Shown here in pieces: positions 1-11,600 of a stretch of DNA of 64,000 bases. The stretch's first letter is position 1; the number at the start of each line of letters is the position of its first letter. The translations under genes and the position numbers were made by a program. This DNA comes from Lophius americanus (taxonomy: Eukaryota; Chordata; Actinopteri; Lophiiformes; Lophiidae). Below the pieces are notes generated by a model. The model saw only the letters and a program-made list of their open reading frames with translations. It was not told where the DNA came from and made no database searches. The stretch spans positions 1,909,001-1,973,000 of the forward strand of contig JBBDHG010000135.1 in NCBI GenBank assembly GCA_037951165.1, written 5' to 3'.

Positions 1-1273
1 TATAAATTAATTTGCATTGAGAATTTTCTACAATAAAACACCAGCCATTCTATGAGCACATCGTCTATGTTATTTCAAAAGTACAAATCAGTGGGAAAAT
101 GCAAAACTTTCAAATTTTAATCAAATTTTAAGTATAAATATAAATAATTAAAAAAAAATTTAAAATCAGGGATTGTATTCAGAGTTGAGGCACCTCTTGG
201 AGTGGCACAAGATCATTTAAAGTGTTCGGGGGATGGCTAATGTGACAAAACACATACATGCCACACAAAAAGTCAGATTTATCTTTCTTTTAAATAACTG
301 AATGGGCCCCTAAAAATGACTTAATTTCCAAAAATTACAAATTCAGCTTCAAATTCCCTAACATTAAGGGGGATAAGGTGCTTGACACTTCGCTTATTTT
401 TCAGGATAAAATTGTAAAATCTGTTTTCGGAAACAGATTTCGAAAAAAGAACCCTCTCAATTTAGTGAAAGCTATCCTTTAGGACCCATTTCATAAGAGG
501 CCATTGGCTTTCCGACTGCCTGTCTTGACATGCTCAGGCTACTAGTAGAATTTTAATCAAGCATAAATTCCAAAATAATTGTCAGGCCATGTATATTTCA
601 ACAGAAACCACTTCCTCTTTAGCAGAGAACAAGTTGTTTGATCAAAGCAGGCGACTGAGACACAACTAAGTGTAAACAATTTTATAACAGGACAATATTT
701 ATTCCATCTTCCTGTTTATATTAACCGTTGCTGTCGTCCTTTCCGAGATCCTATTTGTGCGTCTTGTTAAGTCAATTAAGAGCTCATTAATATTTATGAG
801 GGTACGATGAAGAGAAACAAAGGGAGAGCGTGAGATTTGGCGCCGAACGTTTGTGATCCTGTGTGTTTGAGGGCAGATATTGAATGTTAATATCTCGCCC
901 TCTGTAGTGTGAAAATAGTCCTTCATGTTTGTGTGCAGATGCTGCCCTCAGTGTGTGAGTGGTGAATGAGGAAACGCAGCTGTACCTAACAGGGTTAGCA
1001 TAAATCAACCCGCCCACCGACGCACATGTTTCTACTGAGAGATAGATAAAAACTGAATGATGACTCCCTTTTCAGAACAAGATTGTGGAGCGGCTGATCT
1101 TCAGAGCAATGTTGTGTTCTGAGGGGTGCGTTCAGGGCGGGTCGTGCCTCTAAGCGGGTGCAAAGAAAACTCTGTGGTAACCTTGAGATGAGGAAAACGC
1201 TGGGAAGAGAAGTAAGTTAAACTCTGAGTCAGTTACTATCAGGCTTTCTTCAACGAACCCTGAGTTTGTTCCT

Positions 1274-1327
1274 GACTCCTCCTCCTCCTCCTCCTCCTCC
1301 TCTTTCTCCTCTTTCTCCCCTCTCCTG
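1274..1327. repeat. CTC/pyrimidine microsatellite
   Basis: About nine CTC units followed by TTTCTCC-type pyrimidines, ending in ctcctgcag. On the plus strand this mimics a splice acceptor, but it is antisense to nrxn3 and no supported exon follows. Confidence 0.85.
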
Positions 1328-2217
1328 CAGAACCTGAAAGCAGCGCCGTCAGACATGACGTGTCCTTTTCTCATTTGTCCCATTTTTTTTGTAGATTTAC
1401 TTCAGGAGCAGACTGACCCAGATCGGATGTGCTGTCTTTCCCTGATGAAAACCACCAGCCATACATCTCCAACTTCACACGTTAAGGACGGCTCTCACAT
1501 CCCAGAAAAGTTTTCCCGTTGCTCTCTTTTTTGTGCAAACAGGGTGTATGACGAGCTGTAAGTAAACCAACTTCTGCAGAGAGTTGAAGAGGAGTTCCAC
1601 AGATTGATTGGGAATGATTGACTCACTGAAAGTATTCAGGTGAAGATAATGATGATAAATCAAATGATGTCATTCTGTTTGTAATATTATGCTAATTTTA
1701 GATTAGATTTTATTTTGAAAGGTCATTTTATTTTGTAAGGTTTCCAAAACGAGAAGGAACAAACGCACAATCACATTCTCTCCTTCAGCCTCAAGGACAC
1801 ACATATATGTACATATATATAAACATATACACATCTGCTCCTCGAGTTAATTATAGAATCCATGTTTGCTTAGCGCCCATCGAATTCCACTTATAGAAAT
1901 AAAAATTCCGTTCAATGACATTCCACCACCTTTCACCAATAATATAAAAAGGAAGTGCTGTAGAAATGATAACATTCCAACATCAGATCTTTCTCCATCT
2001 CAGCTTAAGTGTTTCTCTTTTTTCTAAATATGTCCTCGACATCACTGCATGCACCTGCACGACCACCTTTTTATTTCACAGGCTGCCATGGCGAGTCGTA
2101 CCATAGGAGTTGTGTTTGTGAAGTTTTTTTTTTTTTTTTTATCTGCCCGAAAAACAAGTTTAACTCAGAGTTAGCAAATTCAGAGTTGATTGTATTAACT
2201 CTGATCTGATGTTCTTT

Positions 2218-2247
2218 CTGAGATGGAAAAATAGTTTTCCATCTCAG
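2218..2247. repeat. Perfect inverted repeat, 13-bp arms
   Basis: CTGAGATGGAAAA, a 4-base loop (atag), then TTTTCCATCTCAG. It sits in the right part of the possible Harbinger-like element and may be part of its subterminal structure. Confidence 0.8.
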
Positions 2248-2469
2248 GGTTATTCAACTCAGGGCTGGACACAACCTGCTTCCTGGGATACCCTCCTGTT
2301 CTCTCCTCGGTCCGTATCGAAACAGAACATACTATTTTTGAACATACATTTCAAAGTTCCGGTTGACTTGATGATCACACTGGCAATTTCAACATTATAT
2401 GATGGTGTTAATTTTGAAAAGCCACGCCGCCAACTTAGTGGCATAGCATAACTGCTCCATTGTTTTCTT

Positions 2470-2945
2470 TCGTTTTTAGTGGATCTGCCATAATTTAATA
2501 CCTTTGTTAAAAGCATTTAAGTTATGTAGCATTTTCAGGTCATTGGTTAAAAGGTTCCAAAGTTTGGCACCAGTTCAGAAAAACATTTTTGTTCAAATAA
2601 AGTGTGCATCAGAAAACGACCATTCAGCGAGGCCCGCTAGTGACTTGAAAAGAATCCTGATGTCTGGTCGCAGGATCATCAAACAGAGCGGGGGCCGGTC
2701 CATGCAAGCATTTAAAGATAATTTTTAGGTTACAGTAGATGACGAAGCTTTCAAAACTAAACATATCATGTTTTTCTAAGACACGGTAATGGTGCCATCT
2801 CAATGGTTTGTTGTCCATGATTTTTATTTTCCGGTTGTAAAGGGAAATGATAGGTTTAAGAGTTGATTTTGAGGCTCGTGGCCAGGAAGTGATGCAGTAT
2901 GACAGAGGTGAGAAGATCATGGGGTGCATAGAGAGCCGTGCCGGG
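2470..2945 (-). mobile_element. LINE reverse-transcriptase C-terminal relic
   Basis: The minus strand translates to the typical C-terminal region of fish non-LTR retrotransposon ORF2: LSYCITSWPRASKSTLKPI, then IKIMDNKPLRWHHYRVL, then FESFVIYCNLKIIFKCLHGP. After a frameshift it continues as KLWNLLTNDLKMLHNLNAF, matching the usual end of these proteins. Frame breaks near 2640 and stops show that it is dead. I infer an L2/Rex-like clade from the style of motifs, and the clade is not secure. It lies in the nrxn3 intron in the gene's own orientation. Confidence 0.75.
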
Positions 2946-5774
2946 CCAAGATATTATATCATATAATATTTTCTGATAATTTGGAAACGGTTGAGATTTG
3001 TTTCAACTTTCATCATTAATTAAGCGTGATATTGGTTCTCTTCACTTCACGCCCCTGTCTCTCATTCTGCCGATCCTGAGATATCAGGGGATTTGCCACC
3101 TCTCACGTCTGAGCAGGAAACAGTCAGCGAGGTGGAGAAAATAAAGACGGGAATGTAAGAAGATACCAAAATAAACACGTTTCAGTCGGCACCTATGTAC
3201 ATACATCCTACCCCTCCTTAAACGATTGCACAGACACAGCAACATATCAGACATACATATCTCTCTTTCAGTGCTAAAGTCCCTCACTAATGATAGCTCA
3301 ACTCCCCTATACCCTGAGGAGTGGAGAAATATACCAGACTGGTACAGGTCCTTTCTGTAACCCTCGCACCACAGCATTTGACAGCCAATAATAGGGAACA
3401 GTGAAATTAAAGAAAGAAAGAAAGGGCCAATGAAATTCAGTGCCACATGGGTGTGAATCCAAGCAGACGCTGCCACGGGAGGTTGTGAGAGAAAACTGAA
3501 GAAAGTTCAGGCTTTCTGACGGAATATGAGAGTAAGTCAAAAGTTTGTGATGGAGGGAAAAAAATCATACAATTTAGCTATTTTCTTTTGTTAAGTTACA
3601 AAAATGCATCATTTATATAACAGTTGGATACAAAAGAGGCAAAGCTTCAACATTTCACCTTGAAAAGGAGAGTGCTTTGCATAAAAGCTCTTACACTGCA
3701 TGCAGTACTTTATTGACTTCTTTTGATATTAATAGCCTCTGACACAAAATGCCATTTTCCCCGCTATGACTATTTTCTTTTCTCATGTGACCTTGTCGTG
3801 CCTGAGACAGAAGTGTAATGTATCTCAGCTAGGTCTTTATTACTACAGATTACTGATGCTGCATGCTCCACTCTTGAAGGCTTGACACAGTGGCTCCTAT
3901 CCTACGCCCAGTGTAAAGTACGAGTTTCTGACTGACAATTTTAGTATTTATTCACCGTTGGGTACAGGGCGGCAAAAGGGCTGACATTCTTTACTTGGGT
4001 AGAAAGAAAGTTATTTCTATAAAAAAAACCCACTTACTTACCTATTGAGTTAAAAGTAAAAAAGCATAGGCTCGGTAATTAAAAAGGAAACTTAGAAGCT
4101 CAAATGCCATTTCTACTAGTTTTTGTGCAAAACTACACCAAAACTCATGCTATGTTTAGATTAATGTCAGTTAAAGTTAAAGTTATTTCCAATCTATCAA
4201 TGTCCTTAGGAGGCCAATAATTTATTCAGCATGTCAATGACCATTATGTAGAAAATACCAAGGTGGAAAGAAAAATCACTGACATCACTCATTTTCATGG
4301 AGTTTCTGGCATTTGTATCTTGTCTGTTTTGTCTTACTATGTGTTTTTCATCTGTTGCGTATCACGTGCATGATAGATTCTACAGGGTATTGTCTTTTCT
4401 ATTGGTAAGTGTAAAAAAACCCTGAAGCTTTGAAAAAGTAAGAAGTATAAATTGAGGTATATTACGTAAGCTGTCTGGTTTCCCTTTTGAGTCTCAGGTC
4501 CAGTTGGCACGAACCCTGGCCCTAACCCTTTATAGGACAGCATGTCAATGTTTGGTATAGTTTTACCAGCCCAACATCGTCTCTTTGACCTGACAATAAG
4601 TTCTTCACTTTAACATACTGTGTCAACATACTTCACCCACAAAACATTTTGCATAATCTGAGAGTTACGGTTAGAGTTCATGCCAGTGTAACCACAGACA
4701 GAATTCATATCATGGCCTTATATGTGTGGGGTCATGACTTGGATGCACTCGTACTAGTTCACACACTAGGGAGGGATTGCATGGGACCATGTTCTTTCTT
4801 TGTGTGTTACGTCAGAATCACATGGTTTTTAATGGCTTTCTAACTGGTCTGATTCTGTCTCCCCACATGCCTGCACTGATAGAGACATAAAAGTGTCAGT
4901 ACTGACAGGACAGTCATCACTGTATGCCAGGCAATTGTTAGTTGAGGTGAAGAGGCTGATAATAGTTTCCCTGTTTGTCATCCTCTCCCCCCAATGCGGT
5001 CTCACCCCTAAGGGAGAGTTATTGCTTCAATATGAAAAAAAAATTGTTCAATCGGTCCTCTTAGTGTCAGAGGACCACTCCGTCTGACTATTGGGACGGC
5101 ATGGTGGAGACATTCATTGGCTTTGACTCAAGACATTGTGGAGAAATGCCATTGCTAAGCTGGGTTGGGCGAGAGACAGATACCAACGGTCAGAAACAGA
5201 AAAAGAGAGAGACAAAAGAAAAAGTGATAAATGTAGAGAGGGAACAGCTTTGCTCACGTTGATTAACAACAGCACTTCAATGTCTGATAGATTGAGAAAT
5301 ACAGCATTCTGATCAAGCAGTGACAAAAGCAACTATAATCCACCGGCACGAAAATCACAAAAAGTCATACAAATACTAGCATTTTTGTTTCCCTGACACT
5401 TCAATTAATCATATTTTTTAAACTTAAGCAATGTCAAGGTACTAGACTGTGAATTTTAAACATTATGTATACATCATTAGTTTGACATTCTGGGAAATGT
5501 GACTGTTCATTTTCCCCTAAGATGTAAATCACTGGAAACATCCTGTTAGCTAAGCTTTGTGTACCGGCACCTCTAAAGCTTATTGTTTGACGGATCTTGT
5601 TTCTTTAATCCGTACCGACACGTTCATGTAAAAAACATAATTTCATCTCTTCTGTGACTTCCTGGAAGGTCTCCAACCAGGAAAGAGTGTGACACATTAT
5701 TCCTCAGAGAGCAGCCAACTGCTGTTAACACATTACCTTTTGAACACATGATATATGTGTTAATTATATCACAG

Positions 5775-6250
5775 AAAGGTTGGGGATATTGTGGGATCGT
5801 CATTGCCACGTCCGTCGCAGATCATTCGTGTTTTCAGTTATCGCACGATACCTTAAAAATTTCATGGATAATTTTCAAATTTTATACCCACATAAACCTA
5901 AGAGTGCAGAAGAGCTGGAGTGTCTTTGGGAAAAGTTGGTTTTATATTCTGTAACTATGGGGAGCTTTATCTTCAGACATTTTTCGGCAATAATTTCTCT
6001 ACTGTTGGTCCGATATAGTCCAAAGTTGGTGCAAATTAATCAACTCCGGTAGATCTATCCTCTGACAATTGTGTTTTATACTCATAGTTCATATTTTACT
6101 CAGTAGGGGGAGCTTTTTTCAATGAAAAAAAAACTGTAAACATAACATCCCGTTTAATTTAAGGAGTTTAATCAGGAGGATTCTTGTACAACGCATGGAT
6201 TTGAGACTTTTTGGGAACATAGACTTGCTGTCGGGGATGATAGAATATTT
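5775..6250 (-). repeat. Unclassified interspersed repeat, copy 1
   Basis: On the minus strand it reads GATTAAACTCCTTAAATTAA, then AGCTCCCCCTACTGAGTAAAA, then GGAGTTGATTAATTTGCACC, then GACGTGGCAATGACGATCCC and ends ACAATATCCCC. The same words in the same order recur near 23200, 25865, 44990, 50195 and 59265 (the last partial). Plus-strand ORFs here (5748-6052) are shadows of the repeat. No coding capacity or known family is recognised. Confidence 0.75.
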
Positions 6251-6593
6251 CTACTTAATGTGCTGTAGTTGCATGTCATTAGAAAGAGTCAGGCTAATCC
6301 GTCTGTTTTCAGTTTTTGTCTTGAATAGACAGACTGTAAATTGAAGCCTCTTAAGTTGGCAAACTGATGGCAATGAAGTAAATTAAAGTAGAAACTGTAT
6401 ATTTCTTAAGCAAATGAAAGAGAATTATTGAGGACTCCAACTCCTATTAACCAGTCTTTTTACTGACACCACTTGTTTGTGGGCTTTAGCTTGGCTAACA
6501 TGTTCAGTTGTCCTACATTACGGTAGCTGCCTTTTTTGCAGACATTAAAACACACACTCTCACACATACTCTCTTGTCTCCAGCCAGCCTTAC

Positions 6594-6904
6594 CTGAATA
6601 GTGGGTGGTGACCGCTGTTTACGGGTGGTCGTGGTGGAGAGTGTGGTAGTGGTCTCAATAAAAGTGGTGGACATCTCCGGCGGCACCGAGGTTGTTGTGC
6701 GTGCCGCGCCCCTGCTAGTCGGCACATCGCCCACCAGCCGCACGCTGCCGTTCACCTTGATGTTTGCGTGGCCCTCAGCCGCCATATTGAGGACTTTGAG
6801 GCCATTATAGTAGAGACCAGAGAGTTGGCCCTGATAGGGTCGCTTTCGGTCGTTCCCACCGATGGAGATTGTGGCCTGGGTGTTGAAGATTGTCAGCTGC
6901 CGGC
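6594..6904 (-). CDS. nrxn3: Neurexin-3 exon, end of LNS6 and Thr-rich stalk to splice site 5
   Basis: This 311-nt exon starts with GC of the split Gly codon after acceptor tgtatcag, then encodes 103 residues, RQLTIFNTQ to RKQRSPPTIQ, and ends on a complete codon before donor gtaagg. Residues 1-58 or so finish LNS6, including the ligand strip RQLTIFN, whose Ile and Asn align with calcium ligands I236 and N238 and whose Arg and Leu align with neuroligin contacts in neurexin-1 beta (from memory), and the conserved YQGQLSGLYYNGLKVLNMAA stretch. The rest is a Ser/Thr-rich stalk (METS-like EMSTTFIETTTTLSTTTT) expected to be O-glycosylated. An NGS sequon lies at IKVNGSVRL. The exon end corresponds to splice site 5. 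Reading on through the donor adds 26 codons before a stop at about 6513. Confidence 0.95.
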
Positions 6905-8586
6905 CTGATACAGGATAAAGGGAAGCAAGTGTTACCAGGTTTATAATAGAAAACTCATAATGTTGCTGTCTAATTTTGAAATGCATTGCCTTTAGGAGAA
7001 GCTACACTTCCACTGCGAGATAAATGCATTCATGGCAAACGTCAACGAAGACTAAATACAGGTATGTCTATTAACAGCAGTAATTTAACGGTGGGGTAAA
7101 TGAGTGTGGATGGAGCTGACACTTGTTATGATGATGCAACATGCTTTTACACTGGGTGAAAACATACCCAATCTGTTTTCCATAAAAGACTGTAGCTAAA
7201 TACACTATTATTAACACAGATGCCTTTTTATGTTGTGTATAAAAAATGTACCCTTGAAAAGAGGTTGTTGAAAATAACAGACACTATGGAGCTGGAATAG
7301 CAGCGATGCCATTAGGCAGGAATACATGCAGATGAGAAAAAAACTCTTTGATAAATAGGTTTGAACAAATTCCACAGGCTTCTTTAATATTCTAGGGACA
7401 AAACAGTGGACTAATGCGGTAAAGTGATTAATAAATATGTATAGAGGCTGTGGCGTAGTGTGATAAAGTATAAGCAATACACACTCACTACATTCCATGA
7501 TGGATTTCATTAGGAGGCCTGTATATCAGGACACACAGCTCATGCATTAATTATGTTATAATGACACCAAACTTTCACCGTACAGGAATCATAATTAAAA
7601 ATCAAAGTCGCATAATTTACAGACAAAGAAAAATGGATTATTTTTCTTTTTCTGTTAATTGCACAATAGTAATAATGTTGAGTATGGAATGAAAGGAACA
7701 AGGAGGTTCATATCACAGATCGAAAATGAAATAATAGGTGGAGTCATGCATGCAACGGTGGTGGTGTTTTACAGACCTGCCTGTGCTTTAGGGATTGTTA
7801 AAGGGACTTTATAATCAGGTTAAGATGTTTATATGCAATACACATTAATTGTGGTTTATAATGATGTTATGCTGACCAACAAATTTAACCTGTCTGTGAA
7901 AAAAAAAGACTTTTAATTCCCAAATGCTTGAATCTCAGGGATTGAAAAGCACAACTTTATCATGGAGCAGCGCGCCTTAGAGGGCCCTTTGCGATGCTTC
8001 GCCGTCAAAAAGACTCCAATTAGCTCTCCATCACCACATAAGCGAGGATTTTTATCATGTGTGATGATGTGTTTAACGACAATCAGATGAATGTCAGCAG
8101 GGAAAAGCCCCTGCCGTCTGGAAAGTTTTCATTGGGATATGCCCACTGATTAGTTTGTTCTCAAACTAATGCAGAGGATTCAAGCCTAGGAAGGTAATTC
8201 TCCTCTCCAAATAATCGGCCTGCCGTTGCAGCATTGACAATGCTATCTCCAAGTCACTTTTACAAAGAAATAAACACAAAACAACTTATGGCAGATCAAC
8301 AGTATGTCATAATTAAAATCTTATTGATGCCCTTTTATAATATCTCTTGCCAGTCCCTTTAACTGGACGACATGATTCAACCAGATTTAAAATGATGACA
8401 ATGATCAAAAACGGAAAGGAAAAGAGGAACAACGGAAAGAGCAGAAGGTAACAAACAACGCTTTGTTTTACTTGTTGTTAAAGGTTTTAACGGGTGATTA
8501 TTCATTCTCAGAGGTTTAAAGGGAGCAAGCGAATGGAATGACAGAAAAAAAAAGCAAAACATTCGAGAAGTTTGGTAAAGATTTAC
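6905..8586 (-). other. nrxn3: Intron between SS4 cassette and stalk exon (1,682 bp)
   Basis: Bounded by donor gtaaat at 8586 and acceptor tcag ending at 6905. It is short compared with the neighbouring introns. I see no coding sequence or recognisable transposon in it. The part next to the cassette is UA-rich; the stretch 7960-8060 is less AT-rich and lacks repeat hallmarks. Confidence 0.85.
8380..8586 (-). promoter_or_regulatory. nrxn3: UA-rich motif cluster downstream of SS4 exon (candidate STAR-protein splicing element)
   Basis: Within about 200 nt after the SS4 donor, the transcript strand carries repeated U/A motifs: TTTAAA at 8515-8520, TTAAAA at 8485-8490, TTTAAC near 8475-8480, TAAAAC near 8464-8469 and TTTAAA/ATTTTAAAT near 8386-8393. 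There is also a T9 run about 35 nt into the intron. STAR proteins bind paired UUAA/UAAA-type sites, and in mammals such sites downstream of the Nrxn SS4 exon mediate skipping. The motif positions are seen directly. Function here is inferred, and AT-rich introns produce such motifs by chance. Confidence 0.4.
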
Positions 8587-8676
8587 CTTTCTCCTGAAGC
8601 CAATCTTCTACTGGCCGGGTATATTTGAACGGGATTTTCTTATTTGCCATTTGATAGCGCTCAATGTCGCTGTTGC
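8587..8676 (-). CDS. nrxn3: Neurexin-3 SS4 alternative cassette exon (30 codons)
   Basis: This exon is exactly 90 nt, the size of the conserved alternatively spliced SS4 exon of vertebrate neurexins. It encodes NSDIERYQMANKKIPFKY followed by TRPVEDWLQEKG, close to mammalian NRXN3 SS4. It begins with GC completing a Gly codon after acceptor actttaaag and ends with G of another Gly codon before donor gtaaat, so it is symmetrical and can be skipped without a frameshift. The acceptor has a purine-broken, poor pyrimidine tract, unlike the constitutive exons in this window, which fits optional inclusion. In the family, inclusion weakens LRRTM and some neuroligin binding and permits cerebellin binding. 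Skipping in neurons is driven by STAR proteins (SLM2/KHDRBS3, SAM68). Confidence 0.95.
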
Positions 8677-11600
8677 CTTTAAAGTTTGAAAGTTTAACAA
8701 ACAGCTTGAAACAGTTGGCAACAGCAACAGACATCAAACATTTATACAGTGGTTTATAATGAGATTTATCTTGGTTTAGAAGTATTTTTAAAAGATTTAT
8801 GATGATTTTTCTTCCAAGTAGCTTTAGTTTAAAGTTTTAAATTGTATATAATATAGCACACTCCACATCTGTTACCTGAAACAATACATAAAACAACATA
8901 GATCACAGTTCTTCAACATAGAACACATTCTTGATATTTCATACTAAACACAAAGGCAAGGTTATCAAGTGGTTAGTACGGTTAGCATGCATTCACAGCA
9001 TTTTTCCCGAGTAAATGGTTTTTAATTAATGTGCAATAATTCTTCCACTGAACACCACCTGCTTCTGCATTTCACGGACCAAGGGGAGATTTGTTTTAGT
9101 AGCTTATCTGGAAGGAAAGGGCTGCAGCAGGTCTGCAGAGAGAGGCTGGCAAAGATGGAGGAAGTAGGGATAATTTAAGGCACTGCAGACCTGTTGGGAG
9201 GGAAGTCCCACCGTGAAACAGATTTGAGCAGGACAATGCATACAAATGAGATCATTACTGACCTGGTGGGAGGCTTTTTATGTTAAAAGGAAAAGATTTA
9301 AAAAAAAATCATTTTGCAGCTGCCATTATTTTGAGACCATGGTCAACATTTTCTAGGTATAAGGAAATTAGTTCAGGCATGACTTGATGTCTCCTTGTGT
9401 ATACTGCGGGGTACAATAGAGCTCTGTCTTTAATACCTTTGACGTATGACAAAAGAATACAGAGCCTGTCTCGATTTATGAATGACACCATGATGTAAGA
9501 TATTTGGAGCAAAAAAGGGACCAGTGTGGCATCGCTTCTAATAAAAGTCAATAGTCAAGGCTCTGTAATTGAGAAGAAAAGGTGTTCAGGAAATGTGTCT
9601 GCCTTTGCTCCTAGGATTCTCTGGTGTGATGTATTGACTGACAACATTGCGTACACACACACACACACACGCACACACTCAGAGTGAGACCATCTAGCAC
9701 CATCGCTTGACTCTATGTGGGTATTATTTTTTTTTGTGCTCATTCATGCTCCAATTATTTGCAGCATACCTAATATTGAACTCCCATGCTGAATTGCTCG
9801 CTGATTAAAATTATATATAAGGAGCCAAAGCACCACAATTACATTAAACGATTCATTAAGCCACTTTGCACCAAAGTGCTTAGGTAAATCATTCTCTCAG
9901 CTCAATCTTTCCATCGTTTCTCTCAACCTCTCATATTAAAAAAAAGAAAAAGAAAAAAGGAAAGAACGATCAAGAGCTCGGTTTACAGCCATATGGGAAA
10001 GACTGGGGATACTGTTGCAAGAGAGCTCAAGGAGGTAAAGGACTACATGTGCGGCGTGCCAGCAGGTTAATCAGCCACTAGCAGGATTCCCTCCCCACTC
10101 TTTTGAACTCAAGCAGGTTTCAGTTGTCAGCCAAATTTACTCAAAAGGGCCACAGAAGGAGGCATGATGGTTGTACGTGAAACCAGCAGAAGGCAAAGTT
10201 AGTTTGGGAGATGAGAAGCTGAGTGAGACTGAGGCGAGAAAAACAGGTTAGGGAGAATATGAGGCATCTTTCAAGCTGTCGGTCATGCTTTTGTCGAGCG
10301 GAGATGAAGCACGTCTAAAACTGACAGAAGTGTGTAAAAGCTTGTCATGAATCGGATATGGCGTGGTCTCAGGTATAGCTCTAACACTGTTCCGGGTGAT
10401 AAATGAGATAGCAGTCCCCTTGTAATGAATACACCACAAGCTAATTGTCCTACTAATGAGAAAGACCTCTCTAGTTTGTCAATTTGAAAATCAATTTCTG
10501 AAGGTGACTCCAGAATGGATGACCTTGACAATAAAAGCACTATTGTTTCCCATGAAATCACACTGCCTTCAAGGTTTTTTATCCAAAGCAGAGCAGAGAG
10601 AGCAGACAGAAATTCTCTAAGGGGTCTCTCACCAACCTGTTAGTGCTGAAAATTAACGCCAAATTAGCTGCACATTACAAATTAGCACCATGCCGTGTGT
10701 GATGCGTTGTCACCTCGAAATAGCCCATTTTAATGCATCTAAAATCTATATCATGATCCTAAGCTCATTCACATTTTTCTATGTAGACCATTGCATAATT
10801 ATATAGATGATAATAGTGATTAAAATGTTTTACATGTAAAATTAGCTGCTAATGTTATGTAAAGGTTTTTCTATGATTCTCAGGCATATGAATCAATGTA
10901 TTCAAAAGGTTTATTAAGTGAAATGGTATTGACACTTGCCTAAAATTATCTTGCTAATTATCTTGCTGTTTACATATACTACATATGTAAACAGTCATAT
11001 CTTCCTTATATATATATTTCAAACCTCAGTAACGTTAACTTCCCTGATCTATGAAACTGAACCGAAGGATAGAATAAAAAAAGAATTACACACAATATCA
11101 CTTTCATGCCTCTCCTCTTGCTTGCCTTACTATTGCACTATTTACTAATATTGCCTAATTGTCTCAGATAGCCACAGTTGGCACACACGAATGCGCTAAG
11201 GTTTATGAACTGTTATACACACACAGATTTATTTGACAGTTATAGGCAGTAAAGTAGGAATTTCTTTCAGAAAAAAAGTTGCAATACCTTTGATGATTCT
11301 TGTCTTAGTTATGGTTGCATTATTTTGCAGAATGAGCCTCAGACATCAACCCTGTTACATATTTTTGACAAATGAGTTTCTTACTGTGAATAAAGGGGAC
11401 ATTTATAAACACACAATGTAGCCAATAAAAGCATTGGATTTTTTTAATGGGAAAAATTCTGATTCTAGTTTGAGAAAAATAATTAACTCATGAGCAAATT
11501 TCAGCAATTGATCCTAATTTCGGCTTGGTTGCTTAATTCTTACATTTTAAATGCACAGAGTCATGATGACATGGAGTGCAGCGGAATTTATTTGTTATTT

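Larger units (their letters stand above)
1130..2290. mobile_element. Possible Harbinger-like or other non-autonomous DNA element, two ends
   Basis: The stretch 1165-1275 (ACTCTGTGGTAACC, GAGTTTGTTCCTGACTCC, TTAAACTCTGAGTCAGTTAC) and the stretch 2155-2290 (AACTCAGAGTTAGCAAA, CAGAGTTGATT, CTCAGGGTTATTCAACTCAG, CCTGCTTCCTGGGATA) are rich in paired ACTCAGAGTT/AACTCTGA words. These resemble the ends of a widespread teleost DNA element that I associate with the PIF-Harbinger group. The interior 1280-2150 holds a CTC-rich tract and has no transposase ORF. The boundaries and superfamily come from recall and are uncertain. Confidence 0.4.
1..6593 (-). other. nrxn3: Intron downstream of the stalk exon (partial, at least 6,593 bp)
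   Basis: Begins at donor gtaagg (6593) and runs off the window. I searched the minus-strand translation for the acidic post-SS5 stalk, the transmembrane segment and the C-terminal KDKEYYV tail typical of neurexins and found none. It carries a possible Harbinger-like element (1130-2290), a LINE relic (2470-2945) and an unclassified repeat copy (5775-6250). A small alternative SS5 exon could be missed by eye. Confidence 0.75.

Noticed and set aside
1321..1561. Pyrimidine tract plus ctcctgcag followed by an open plus-strand stretch, resembling an exon
   Set aside because: The acceptor-like signal arises from a CTC microsatellite, the strand is antisense to nrxn3, and the translation (MTCPFLICPIFFVDLL) has no recognised family.
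3084..3476. 130-codon minus-strand ORF
   Set aside because: No conserved motif, no flanking splice sites that would join it in phase to the neurexin exons, and biased composition (Cys/Arg/Leu-rich). Likely chance.
1..6593. Search for neurexin transmembrane and C-terminal exon
   Set aside because: No hydrophobic segment followed by a basic tail ending in KDKEYYV could be found on the minus strand, so these exons are taken to be outside the window.
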